From Ligustrum vulgare (lineage: Eukaryota > Streptophyta > Magnoliopsida > Lamiales > Oleaceae): 64,000 bases of DNA. The translations under genes and the position numbers were made by a program. Of this stretch, positions 48,382-58,989 are shown in pieces; position 1 is the stretch's first letter; the number at the start of each line of letters is the position of its first letter. The stretch lies in the NCBI GenBank assembly GCA_963555705.1, contig OY743179.1, forward strand, positions 24,678,192 to 24,742,191. The letters are read 5' to 3'. The notes beneath the pieces were generated by a model. It ran no database searches. It was not told the origin of the DNA and saw nothing but the letters and a program-made list of their open reading frames with translations.

Positions 48382-48416
48382 TCAAAAAGATGATCGTAAA
48401 TAGTGTAGTTTTTCGG

Positions 48417-48428
48417 TTTTTAAATAGC
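48417..48428 (+). promoter_or_regulatory. TATA-like box before LOG (cassette 1)
   Basis: TTTTTAAATAGCC lies about 75 bp upstream of the LOG start codon and is conserved as CTTTAAATAGCC in cassette 2. The downstream CATAGTTCATG..TCCCAAGATCACATCTTCT stretch is also conserved. This suggests LOG has its own promoter rather than being read only from the upstream ORF. Confidence 0.5.
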
Positions 48429-48499
48429 CAAAGGTTTTCATAGTTCATGTATCCCAAGATCACATCTTCTCTTAAGTTTTCCTTTCTTTTCTTACAAAA

Positions 48500-49153
48500 A
48501 TGGAGGGATCAAAACTTAGACAGATCAAAACTATATGTGTATTTTTTGGATCACGTGTGGGGAAAGGTTTTGGGTATCTTGAAACAGCAGTAGACCTTGG
48601 AAAGAAACTCGGGAAGAAAGGTATCAATCTTGTGTATGGAGGAGGTAGCAGTGGTCTGATGGGCTGTGCTTCCCAATCTTCTCTCACAGAGAAAGTAAGG
48701 GTGATTGGTGTTATTCCTGTCCCTTTAGCAGATATATCAGGCAAAACACGAGGTCATGAAGTACAAACTTTATCTATTCATGAACGCATAACTTGTATGC
48801 TGTATGGATCTGATGCATTTATAGCCCTGCCCGGAGGTTTTGGCACCTTAGAAGAAATATTTAATATTACCTCCTGGGCTCAACTAGATCTCCATACTAA
48901 GCCTATTGGGCTATTAAATGTTAACCATTTCTTTGATGGTTTGTTAACATTTCTAGATTATGCTGTGGAACAGGGATTCATCTCTCCATTTTCCAGAAGG
49001 ATTCTCATTTCTGCTCCGACTATTGATGAACTATTGGAAAAGCTGCAGTCATATATGCCAATACAAGATCCAGCAGGATTAAAGATAGATTGGTCGCAAG
49101 GAAGGGGAGTCAAGCGAAAAAGGAGTCCGGTTAATGTAAATTTGACTTTGTGA
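48500..49153 (+). CDS. LOG-type cytokinin phosphoribohydrolase (cassette 1)
   Basis: 217 aa, the usual plant LOG length. LOG enzymes cleave cytokinin riboside 5'-monophosphate to the free-base cytokinin and ribose 5-phosphate, mainly in the cytosol and nucleus. Seen here: VYGGGSSGLMG (residues 45-55), the catalytic-region Arg in SIHERITCM (Arg96), and the signature PGGFGTLEE (111-119) with its Glu, then WAQLDLHTKPIGLLNV. Family members usually have FCGS near residue 16; this copy has FFGS, while cassette 2 keeps FCGS. The C-terminus carries a basic KRKR patch. The ORF has no introns although plant LOG genes normally have several, so it looks cDNA-derived. It lies between the LTRs of copia-2, antisense to the element. 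Coding looks intact; activity and expression are untested. Confidence 0.92.
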   Translation: MEGSKLRQIKTICVFFGSRVGKGFGYLETAVDLGKKLGKKGINLVYGGGSSGLMGCASQSSLTEKVRVIGVIPVPLADISGKTRGHEVQTLSIHERITCMLYGSDAFIALPGGFGTLEEIFNITSWAQLDLHTKPIGLLNVNHFFDGLLTFLDYAVEQGFISPFSRRILISAPTIDELLEKLQSYMPIQDPAGLKIDWSQGRGVKRKRSPVNVNLTL

Positions 49154-49165
49154 ATCCTAAAATAG

Positions 49166-49380
49166 GTGGGGGTAGAGTACGGAGTAAACTCACTCTAGAG
49201 ACACCCCTCTGATTTCCTAGGATATCCTTAATGTTTAGATCTTGTGTGTGTACCTCAAATGTGGTAGATTACGGAGTACTTTTACTCTCGAAACACACCT
49301 CTTTGAAGGTAGTCTTTGTTTCCTCAAAAGATCAGAGGTGGTAGGATACGGCTACTCCGGAAACACATCTCTCATTGTGA
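49166..49380 (+). repeat. Imperfect ~80-bp repeats after LOG
   Basis: Three related units start at about 49,169, 49,259 and 49,338: GGTAGAGTACGGAGTA, GGTAGATTACGGAGTA and GGTAGGATACGGCTA. Each is followed by CTCTAGAGACACCCCTC / CTCGAAACACACCTC / TCCGGAAACACATCTC. They probably lie in the 3' untranslated region of LOG. The equivalent part of cassette 2 is outside the window. Confidence 0.65.
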
Positions 49381-49704
49381 GGACTTTCCATGTTTCTCTC
49401 TTTAGCATTTGCGTGTTCCATGTATTTCCTTTCAAGTGTGACTCTTGTGTGTGCTCTTCATTGAGAAATAATAGCTATGTTTGACTATGAAGTAATTGTT
49501 ATCATGAAATGAGTTAAAGGGTAATGCATATTGTCGACGTATCAAAACAATTTTGGTCAATAATCATATTACTCTCAAGCAAAAAAAAAATAAGTGATCA
49601 AAGAAATGTATTACAAGAGTTTTATGAAGAGAAGAAGATGATTTCAAGTCATTTAGGGATTGTGTATGAAAAATTTGAAAATAAAAGAAAATCCCTTATT
49701 TCAG
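49381..49704. other. Right capture junction zone
   Basis: AT-rich sequence between the LOG 3' repeats and the retrotransposon palindromes. No gene is supported. The right border of the captured segment must lie somewhere in 49,380-49,705; I see no sharp boundary. Confidence 0.45.
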
Positions 49705-49915
49705 CCACTTTCGGTCGACCGAAAGTATGAACCGGTCGACCGAAACTCTGCAGAGTAAAAATCAGGAAGCTGCAGACACTTTCGACTGACTAATGGTCGA
49801 CCGAAAGTCTGGTTTCGGTCGTACAGTTGGTCGACCGAAACATCTTTCGGTTGAGCATTTGTTCGACTGAAAAGACAGTTTCGATCGTCCGACAAAGGTT
49901 CGGTCGACCGAAATC
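49705..49915. repeat. GGTCGACC palindrome cluster in copia-2
   Basis: Several copies of TTTCGGTCGACCGAAA (a perfect 16-nt palindrome) and degenerate forms lie close together. The same motif class occurs in both LTRs of copia-2 and in copia-1 after pol, which identifies this stretch as retrotransposon sequence flanking the captured genes. Confidence 0.8.
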
Positions 49916-50089
49916 AATAAAAATTGAAATTTTTCATTTGATTTCGGTTAAAACATGTAACATACAATTATGCATAAACCACATATTAGCACCATGTTTC
50001 ATATTCATACTCAACATATTTTGAATGTAAGAAATTTTTATGAAGAGCAAGATGCTTTAATCAAAAATGTTGATTCATAGAAATTTAAA

Positions 50090-51007
50090 TCATTGATAAT
50101 TTAAAGTCCAAGATGTATCAAAGAAATTTACCTCATCCTCAATAGTCATGAAGCACATGTTGGCCATTTCATCTTGACTATCATCTTCATCTTGCTCATC
50201 ATCACTTTCATCCCAAGTGGCTTTTAGAGCTTTCTTTTTGAAGAATCTTTTCTGGCTTCGGCACTTGGTACTTTTGTGACCATGTGATGATTTAAGAGCA
50301 ATTTCGCGCTTGACCTCTTCTTTTCCTTTTCTTGTCCTCTCCTTTGTTTCGGCATTGTTGAGTTCAAAAGTCATCAACGTTCCATAAAGCTCCTCCAATG
50401 GATGTGTGTTGACGTCTATCGTGTTTTCGATCAACATTCTCAATGGATTCCAATCTTGGGAGAGAGACCTAAGAATTTTACTCACAAGTTCACCGTTAGA
50501 AAATTTATGATCAAAGCCTTTAAGACCATTGACAATGTCGGTAAAGCGAGTAATCATGCAAGTAATGGGCTCATCTTGTTTCATAAAGAAATTTTCAAAA
50601 TCTTTAAATAAAAGATTTGTCTTAGTTTCTTTCACTTTATTTGTGCCCATGTGTGTGACTTCTAAAACATGCCAAATATCGTGTGCGGAATCACATGTGC
50701 TAATACGATTAAATTCATTAATATCCAAAGCACAATAAAGTATATTTTTGGCCCTAGCATTTAAAGTCAATTTCCTCCTATCATTTTCATCATATTCCTC
50801 TCTAGGTTTTAAAATAGTTTGATCCGGTTTTCCATCAATCTTAATGACCATAGTAAGCACATGAGGACCGGATTCAATGACATCCCAAATATTATAATCA
50901 ATGGATTGAATAAAAATCATCATTCTAGTTTTCCAATAATTATAATTTGTACCATTAAAGAAAGGAGGACGATTTGTAGAAAGCCCCTCAAGATTATGGT
51001 TAGCCAT
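50090..51007 (-). CDS. copia-2 gag, pol lost
   Basis: A 305-residue open frame starting MANHNLEGLSTNRPPFFNGT, with NYNYWKTRMMIFIQSIDYN and ILYCALDINEFNRISTCDSA, closely matching copia-1 gag. It remains intact where copia-1 has early stops. The zinc-knuckle region is altered: HGHKSTKCRSQKRF is present but the first CxxC pair seen in copia-1 is missing. The frame ends in an acidic stretch and LNYQ; protease and everything after it are absent. The start codon lies 55 bp inside the LTR. It may make capsid-like protein for packaging; that is inferred from family knowledge. Confidence 0.85.
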   Translation of the reverse strand: MANHNLEGLSTNRPPFFNGTNYNYWKTRMMIFIQSIDYNIWDVIESGPHVLTMVIKIDGKPDQTILKPREEYDENDRRKLTLNARAKNILYCALDINEFNRISTCDSAHDIWHVLEVTHMGTNKVKETKTNLLFKDFENFFMKQDEPITCMITRFTDIVNGLKGFDHKFSNGELVSKILRSLSQDWNPLRMLIENTIDVNTHPLEELYGTLMTFELNNAETKERTRKGKEEVKREIALKSSHGHKSTKCRSQKRFFKKKALKATWDESDDEQDEDDSQDEMANMCFMTIEDEVNFFDTSWTLNYQ

Positions 51008-51061
51008 TTACTCAAGATTGTAAAATATTTTAAAAATGAGCACCTAAGCTCTGATACCAAT

Positions 51062-52827
51062 TGTTAGCCCAAGAGTAAACTAACCAAGAGGGGGGTGAAT
51101 TGGTTTATAAAACTTTTTCGATAAATAATCTCAAACTTAAAACCAATAGGTACAAGTATTAGCACTTAGTAATACAAGTAACTAAACTATCAATGTAGTG
51201 TGATATATATGTGTAAACTTAATTGATAAGGCAAGTATAGCACTAAGATAAAGCGTTGCACAATATAAATTGATAGAATAGAGTAAGTGCGATGTAAGTA
51301 AATAAAAGGGATGAGAGAGTGCAAACGCGATTTATGGAGGTTCAATCAACCAACGTGATCTACGTCCCCCGTTACCGAGCTCTCCGTCACGAGCAAGGCC
51401 AAATCCACTATTTTGGTAACTTACAACAAGGAGTACCAAATCCTTAGACGACTTACAAGAAGGAGCGCCTATCCTTTACAATCGAGTTTTCACACGGCTC
51501 TCGAAACCAACAATCGAGTTTTGACAAGGCTCTCGAAACCAACAATATATAATGAATTGAGTTTACAATTGAAACAACTCTCTTGACAAATGATATACTC
51601 AAATTAAGTACCGAGAGAGTTAGGCTAACACTTCAATAGATAGCAATGAATTAAGCTCGAGTGTTAGAGAAAAACTTTGATGCAAATGATAATGAAAAGT
51701 TCAATGCAATCAAACAAAGTTTTTCAAATAATCTCTTGTTGAAAATATTGAATCAAATTAAGTACCAAGAGATGCCACACTTGAATAATTAACAATAAGT
51801 TGAGCTCAAAGTGTTTAGGCAATGGAACTTTGATGAATCAAATGATAATGAAAAATGTAGTACAAATAATCAAAGTTCCTTAATTGAAATTTCTCTCTTG
51901 TAAAAGATTAAAACAAGTTTAGAACAAAGAGAGACTTACACTTCAATTCCAATATAGTGTGAAGATGTTGAAGAAGTTTAAACAATGTAAAACCAAGAAT
52001 CTTTACAAAAACTTTCTTCTCAAAACTTTGATGAATTTGATAAAACAAAGTTTAGATCAATCAAAGTTTTATGAAAAATAAAAGATGAATAAAAACCAAG
52101 TAAGAACAATGAGTTTTCACAAGAAAGTTTGTATAAAATGTTTTCAAAGTTGTTCAAATTGAATGCAAATGTGATGGCTATTTATAGATGAAAAAATTCA
52201 AGTTCAGCCAGTTTCGGTCGACCGGTTCTTGAGTTTCGGTCGACCGAAAGTTTGAATATAGCCGTTGCATTATAGCCGTTAAACTTTCGGTTGATCAGGC
52301 TATTTCGGTCGACCAGACTTTCGGTCGATCAAGTATACTTTCGGTCGACCGAAAGTATAAAAATTGGAATTTTTATTTTAATATCAAAAAGTTTATTTTT
52401 TCAAAACTATTTCATGATATTATTTGAAAAATCATTTTTATGCAATTGATGAATTTTCAAGTAAGTTTCTTGATGCATAAAAATCATTTTCGAGCTCGTT
52501 GAATTTCATCGCTAAAGATTGAGAGTGTTATACCTTTACATAATTTAAATCAACTCTAATCTTGTATGCTTGAATTCTTGATCTTTATGTCATGCTTTTC
52601 ATCCTCAATTTTGGTCTTTGAATATCTTCAATTCTTTCATGATCTTCTTTGCGTCTCATGTGCTCGATCACATAATTTTGATTTATATCTTTGAGAGACG
52701 ATTTGAACATAGAGTGCTTTGAATATTTATCATTACATGAAACACTTGAAGCACACTTGTTAGCAACACAATAAATTCTTGTTTGTTATGATCAAAACAA
52801 TAAGGTCAAATTGACCATAGGTCAACA
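51062..52827 (-). repeat. copia-2 5' LTR
   Basis: 1766 bp, nearly identical to the 3' LTR. On the minus strand a TATA box (TCTATAAATAGCC, about 52,190-52,177) precedes gag. Palindromic CGGTCGACCG motifs lie at 52,210-52,370. The primer-binding site TTGGTATCAGAGC begins directly inside its end. Confidence 0.92.
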
Positions 52828-52832
52828 AAGGC

Positions 52833-53083
52833 GATGTCACATCTCTGACTTTATACCTTGTCCCATCTTTACATCCGAGGCGCCACCGTAAGCACCTCGG
52901 CTAAGCATAAAGCACGTCTGCTAGACACATATCAGTTCGGTTGAAGGAGCTCGTGTGCTTTTCCACCTCGGCCATTGACCCAGGGGGATATCCTAAACTT
53001 TAATCATGGGCTAAAGTCCATTGGGCCCTCATTGGGCCTTCACTGGTGGCCCAATATGCCAAATTCTAGGTACGATCTCAACA
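52833..53083 (-). repeat. gypsy-3 5' LTR, outer part
   Basis: It continues the gypsy-3 LTR interrupted by copia-2 and matches 33,117-33,353. The minus strand starts TGTTGAGATCGTACC at 53083. A small ATTGGGCC(C/T)TCA duplication is present here but not in the other LTR. Confidence 0.82.
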
Positions 53084-55085
53084 ACTTCCGTTGGTGGCTG
53101 CAAATTTTATATTTTATTTATTGATGATTTCTCTAGATTTACATGGTTATTCCCATTGAAATACAAATCTAAGGTGTTTAGTTGTTTTGTTCAATTCAAA
53201 TGCTTAGTTGAAAACCAATTCTCGAGAAATATCAAACAACTATTAACTGACAATGTTGGTGAATATTTTTCTACTTCTTTCAAAGAATATCCCTCACAAA
53301 ACGGAATTCTTCATAAGTTCACTTGATTTCAGAAAGAAAGCATAGACATATCACCAACACTGGTCTCACTCTTTTAGCTCAGTCACAGCTTCCTTCAACA
53401 TATTGGGTTGATGCTTTTCTCACAGCTACTTACCTCATAAATAGACTTCCCACACCTGTCTTGACCAATCAGTCCCCATTCTTCACTCTCCTAAACAAAC
53501 AACCAGATTACTCATTACTTAAAACATGCGACTGTTTATGTTTTCCCTTACTGCGATCCTATAATCCACATAAACTTGCCTTCAGAAGTAAGAAATGTGT
53601 GTTTCTTGGAAATAGCTAATCACAAAGGTTATTGATGCCTTGATCCTCAATCTAAAAGGGTTTATATCTCAAGACACGTTGTTTTTTATGAGTTGAATTT
53701 TCCTGCTCAAGATGCAGTGGTTCAACTGGCAATATTACTCACTTGCAGGAGAATTTCGTTGAGTCTACAATTTCTACTCAATTAGGTACTGTCTCTAATT
53801 CTTTACCAATTTTATCTACTCCAAACTCTTCTGCTTTAAATCCTGGTCCCATATCCCATCCTATTATCAGTACTTCACCTATATATCTTGGTCCCATATC
53901 CCCTCCTGTTATCTCCACTTCACCTAGTACCAATACATCTCAGAAATATCATCTGAACCCTCCCACCTTACCTCACCTCAAAATACTAATACCACCCTCA
54001 TATTTGATTCCATATCAGACTTTCCCATTTCTAACTGTCCTAATCCCGAGCCAATTCTTACTTCGACATTATCTTCCTCATCAAAGGTTATAACTAGATC
54101 TCAGACCAACTCCTCAAAACCAAAGCAATTCCCAAACTACCACCTCTATCATTCCGCCAAGCATCTACTTCAAGCCCTTTTCACTAATATTTTACCATTT
54201 GAACCAACAACCTATAAACAAGCCGTGAGGGACCAAAATTGGTTAAATGCAATGACTGTAGAATATAATGCGTTACTGTCCAACAAAACTTGGTCACTTT
54301 GTCCAAGGCCACGTCATAAAAAGGTTGTGAGGAACAAGTGGGTTTTTAAAATAAAACAGAAATCTGATGGCACTTTTGACAGGTATAAGGCTCGATTGGT
54401 GGCAAAAGGATTTAATCAGGTTGATGGTCTTGACTTCAATGAGACCTTTAGTCCAGTTATTAAACCAGCCACTATCTCATTGGTTCTAGCATTAGCTCTT
54501 CATTACAATTGATTTATTAGGCAACTTGACATTTCTAATGCATTTCTCCTTGAGGAGGAGGTTTACATGGAGCAACCAAAAGGATCTAAAGATCCAAATT
54601 TACGTGATCATGTGTGTTTTTTGCACAAATCATTATATGGCTTAAAACGAGCTCTTAGAGCTTGGTTCTTGAGGCTGTCTCAGGTTCTATTGGAGCTCGG
54701 TTTCACTACCTCTACTGTGGACACTTCTTTATCCACTTTTCATCATAACAGTGTTTGTATCTTTGTGCTTATATACGTAGATGATATTATTGTCACCAGT
54801 AATGCTGCATCTACTATTGATAGCCTTATTCTTAATCTTGAATCTGAGTTTGCTGTTAAGGATCTTGGCCCACTATCTTATTTCTTAGGCATTCAGGTCA
54901 CCAAGAGAGCAAATGGCTTACACCTGCACCAAGGAAAATATGTTGTTGATCTCCTACATCGCATGAATATGACTGGTACTAAACCAACACCAACACCATG
55001 CATATCAGGTAGCAAACTCTCCAAGTTCTCAGGTGATCCTCTTAGTGATCCTACTGAGTATCGAAGCATGGTTAGTCTGAAATAA
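53084..55085 (+). pseudogene. copia-3 integrase remainder and RT
   Basis: Integrase resumes with GGCKFYILFIDDFSRFTWLF and continues in shifted frames (SQLPSTYWVDAFLTATYLIN). A Ser/Pro/Thr-rich linker (53743-54093) leads to RT: RNKWVFKIKQKSDGTFDRYK, ARLVAKGFNQ, KSLYGLKRALRAWF and YVDD at about 54,774. It stops after DPTEYRSMV, where RNase H should follow. At least four stops or frameshifts occur. Confidence 0.85.
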
Positions 55086-56540
55086 TTGTATCAAATTTAT
55101 CCTATATATCTGCATTCCTAGTTTGGAGCGTGAGACATTTACAGTGTATAACTATAATAATTATCAGTATTAAAATCACTATTTTTAGAACTTTTCGTGT
55201 AATTAATCCTTATTTTATTGTCGTTATTCTCTTCTTCTTTTTTTGTGTTCTTGGTATAATTCTCGGAGACAATCGGAAAAGTAGTCCCAAATTTCTATAA
55301 TTAATGTCACTTCAATTGTCCCTTTGTGATTCAAGATTTAAAAGATGAAACATTTTCATTATATATAGTATCAAAAGTTTTGGTCTTTGTCAACCATTGA
55401 CATTATTTGAATCGACGACTAATAATAAATCATAACATTAACTTTCAACTCTTCATAATGTAGATAACTAATTCACTCAAGAAACACAATCATTTCCTTT
55501 TAGAAAACCCTACTTTTGAGGGACAACTGAGCACAATAACAGTGTCCATCAGAGGACAAGTTCATCATTTCAAATTCTCTTCTAGAAGATAATACATAAT
55601 TCAACGAAGATTATCACTACTTAACCTAATTAATTCAAACTTAATCTAGAATTAATCTGTCCTCCATTGTGATTATATGCATATTAAGTCAAACAAAACC
55701 TATAGATAAGAAATGCCAAACAAAACCTAAGAATTTGAGACCTTGATCATATTACCTAAATTTTGGAAGAAGTGTAACGAACAAAAGTCGTCGAAGGTAA
55801 AATACTTTTTGGCCAAAATAGCTATAATTGCATTTTAAAAATTGTAAGTTTCTTCCTCTTAAGTGAATCTCTAACCTTCATTAGCATATTCATTTTTCCA
55901 AAGAAAAGCAGTTTTTATTGTAACCATTGCAGAAATAATCACAAGGAAAAATATTTAATATTATTCCCAAATAATAAAATAATTATTTTCCACTGTGATA
56001 TAGAATAAATTTCTGATAACAAAACATCTGCAGATATGAAAGGAACATCAAACCCTAGATTCAGACAAATCCAATTAATTAATACAAAATATATATATAT
56101 GAAGATCTGAAAGAAACATTAAACCCTAGATTCAGACAAATATAATTAATACAAACATCCAATACACATATCCAACTGGAAACACTTCAGTTTTGTGTTC
56201 TCAAGAACAACATTTATTCTTTACAGGCTTATAGGAACTCGACTTCTTAATGATTAACAAACTTGTACCAACATAGACGTGGGTCCAACAGACAACAGAA
56301 AGCAAGAGAAACCCTAGTAATTATGCTTCTAGAGAGAGAGCATGAATTTATTTTCAAACAAGAAAAAAAGAATCAAATCACATGCTAATCAATGATCTTA
56401 ACATGTTCTTCAATCACCATATCCAAAGCAAAACAAACTATTTGAAATTACCGAAGACTCTTCCATTGAGTGCGCAAGTGAAGAATCTTGAATAATTTGT
56501 AGACGGGTAGATCTTAATTTGACTGATAGAAAAATATCGG
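55086..56540. other. Gene-free AT-rich spacer
   Basis: Nothing coding is recognised. A 65-70 bp tandem pair containing AAACCCTAGATTCAGACAAAT lies at about 56,035-56,160. Confidence 0.5.
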
Positions 56541-56546
56541 ACCGAC

Positions 56547-56741
56547 ATGCTTCAATTCCCCAGAGAAGAAGAAGGAGGAGAAGGAGAAATCCATTGCAGA
56601 CTCATGGCTCAAGGAAGATCAGAAACAGAAAGTATGGTTTCTTCTTCTTCAATGAACCCATCTTCAATATTTCCAGTTTTTACTTTCCTTTTCTTCCTTT
56701 TTCTTGCTCTGGTCTTTGTGTTCGTAGATGGGGTTGGTTGA
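56547..56741 (+). CDS. Small hydrophobic-tailed ORF, doubtful
   Basis: A 64-residue frame; an internal Met at 56604 gives about 45 residues (MAQGRSETESMVSSSSMNPS). It ends in a strong hydrophobic segment, FTFLFFLFLALVFVF, and a stop. It could be a tail-anchored micropeptide, a first exon with a signal anchor, or chance. There is no homologue to compare in this window. Confidence 0.2.
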   Translation: MLQFPREEEGGEGEIHCRLMAQGRSETESMVSSSSMNPSSIFPVFTFLFFLFLALVFVFVDGVG

Positions 56742-56759
56742 TGGTATAAGAATGTCTTG

Positions 56760-58300
56760 TGGTGATGATGAAAGTGTGGGACTAATGATGAAATACAAAG
56801 TTTAGAGGACATGATTATTACTGCAGGTGTTTTTCTTTGATATAAGGAGAAAATCCAAAGAAAAAATTAAGGTACGTAACTGTAATAACCTCAGATAAGA
56901 TCTTGATCATCCCCTGAAGGTTGTAGCTGCCAGAGAGAGAGAGAGAGACTTGACCTTATCTTTTTTGATCTTTTATGTAATATTATAGTTGTCACTAATT
57001 ATAGTTTCTTTAGATGAGTTACTTTGTCTTAAACTTTTCTTAGTATTTTTTTCTCTCTCCTTTTTCTACCACTTTTCCTCGAGAGACTGGCCCTAGACAA
57101 TGTAAGACCCCAGAGAATATCGCGAAGGAAGAAAATCGACAAAGTATATTCCGGATAAGTTACCTTGTGCAATTTGCATTTACCACACAGCTTTATTTCC
57201 ATTTCTGTTGATACCACTCAAGGGTCGAGTAGGTTTCTTTTTTTCCTTTTTTTAACACCTTGTGTCTTGTAACTATAAATAATGAGCTTTGACGCCCTAG
57301 TTTCAATGTACTTGGGAGGCTTGTTGCCTTCCCTATATCTCGTCTATTCATATGTTCCATCAGAGAACCAAACATTTAGATATCAATATTCATTTTGTGC
57401 GCGACAAAGTTATGATTCAAATTATTCAAAGATCGTAAACATCTTCTTATAAAAGTAGTACCAACGGATGCAAACTTGTAAATTACTATACCTTGTTTGC
57501 AAGCTTAAATCTTTCAATTGATGGATAACTTTTTGGTTTTATGAATTCAATATTAAATAATTTGAACCATTTAATTACCATTGATATTTTTCTCATTAAT
57601 AATGTACAATTTGTCATGGTAATGTGTAAAAAGTGTACTTGAGATTAATCCAAAAGATCACTATTTGCTTACTTTATGTTGACTCTAAAAAAGTTACTAG
57701 TTTATTATGTCATCTAATTATCAGCAATTTTTGTTTCCCTTGGTGAAAACTCAAAATCATTTAGGGCTTATGCCAATTGTAATGTCAACTCATTTCTTAT
57801 TGCAATGACTATGGTTAACTTCAGAATGAATTTCTACTTTTGCTTGTGGAAAGCATAATAGCCAAATTCCAGCAGGCTTGGCCCTACTGCATTTACTAAT
57901 TCTCCTAGACGTCTCAAACAAGTCGAGCTAGGGTACGCTTTTGTGAAGGTCCATTTGTAACATTATGCTATGTACAATTGATGCTATGTGGTAAAACTTG
58001 GGTAATTATTTTTTTCGGAATACTTGAGGGTTTGAGTTATGGAGAAATTTTATATAGATGTAATAATTATTTTATATAGTGAGTCGATCAATGTAAGTTT
58101 TCCCTATCCGTTTTCATATTTTCTTTGGACAGAGATTATGTAGATGAATCAAGAAATCAGTCTCTCAATTATACAATGACACTGAAAGAGTAAATTTCAA
58201 AATGGGCAAAATACACAAGGTATTTTAAAGATAAAATTTAATATTTAAGAAATTTGTTCTTTTAGTTCAAAAATCAAGTTTTTGTTAAAAAAATATATAT
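56760..58300. other. Gene-free AT-rich spacer
   Basis: No coding or RNA evidence; a short GA tract occurs near 56,935. Confidence 0.45.
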
Positions 58301-58840
58301 AATTAAAGGTCACAATTATACAATTTATGGTCATGGGTCACAAGTTTTAAAAGTCACAAATTATCAAATTATTTAGTCACGATTTATTTCTAGATCACAA
58401 ATTACAAATTTTATATGCCACAACTTTTTTTTCGATTACAAATTATCAAATTAATCGATCACGACTTTCCAAGTCACAAATTTTATGGGTCACACATATT
58501 TCTAGGTCACAAGTTCTGAAAATTTAGGTCACAACTTATTTTTCCGTCACAAATTACAAATCTCGTAAGTCATAATTTGTTTATCGGTCACAAATTTCGA
58601 ATTTTACAAATCATAACTTTTTTCGGTCACAAATCTCGATTTTATGAGCCACAATTTTTGCAATTTGTGGTCGCAACTTATTTTTCAGTCACAACTTACA
58701 AATTTCTTAAGTTACAACTTATTTATAGGTCACAAATCATGAATTTCGTAGGTTACAACTTTATTTCAATCGCAAATTTCAAGTTAATTGGTCACGACTT
58801 ATCTATTAATCAGTCACAATCACATATAATTACTCACAAA
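58300..58840. repeat. Degenerate GTCACAAATT array
   Basis: About twenty short units of the form GGTCACAA(A/C)TTATTTTTCGGTCACAAATTACAAATTT alternate with diverged spacers, with an apparent period of 25-35 bp. A CCACCACC-rich low-complexity stretch follows to 58,970. Confidence 0.7.
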
Positions 58841-58989
58841 GTTAACACCCAACCCAACCCCACCCCACCCCAACTTCACCCTACCACCACCACCTCTTGC
58901 ACTTGCACACCACAACCATCCCACCTCACCGTCCCCACAACCGTCACAGTCACCTCACCACCACCACTGCACATATAACATCCACATCA

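Larger units (their letters stand above)
45175..52827 (-). mobile_element. copia-2: LOG-carrying Sirevirus-like element
   Basis: Two LTRs (45175-46894 and 51062-52827) are nearly identical. They are flanked by perfect AAGGC target duplications at 45170-45174 and 52828-52832, so this is a recent and structurally complete insertion. The primer-binding site TTGGTATCAGAGC abuts the 5' LTR (minus, 51061-51049). The interior holds gag but no protease, integrase, RT or RNase H. Instead there is a GTCGACC palindrome cluster, then two plus-strand ORFs (176 aa and LOG), then an untranslated region homologous to copia-1 next to the 3' LTR. It is therefore non-autonomous; a copia-1-like relative could supply enzymes. 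Confidence 0.9.
33080..53083 (-). mobile_element. gypsy-3: Tat-lineage Ty3/gypsy, host of copia-2
   Basis: On the minus strand from right to left: 5' LTR (53083 to 44743, split by copia-2), primer-binding site TTTTGGCGCCGT (44742-44731), gag, pol with doubled RNase H, then a plus-strand accessory ORF, and the 3' LTR (33353-33080). It is inserted in the integrase of copia-3. The outer end of the 3' LTR is deleted with about 60-70 bp of copia-3, so no target duplication remains. Confidence 0.88.
31217..55085 (+). mobile_element. copia-3: old Ty1/copia split by gypsy-3
   Basis: 5' LTR, primer-binding site, gag, protease and the start of integrase lie at 31217-33079. The rest of integrase and RT lie at 53084-55085, 20 kb away. 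The coding sequence joins logically across the insertion: the left part stops after KSHKLPF, and the right begins in TSVGGCKFYILFIDDFSRF. RNase H and the 3' LTR are missing. Many stops mark it as the oldest element of the nest. Confidence 0.85.

Noticed and set aside
58577..58978. 133-residue frame ending in a Thr/Pro-rich tail
   Set aside because: It is made from the GTCACAA array and a CCACC low-complexity stretch; composition explains it.
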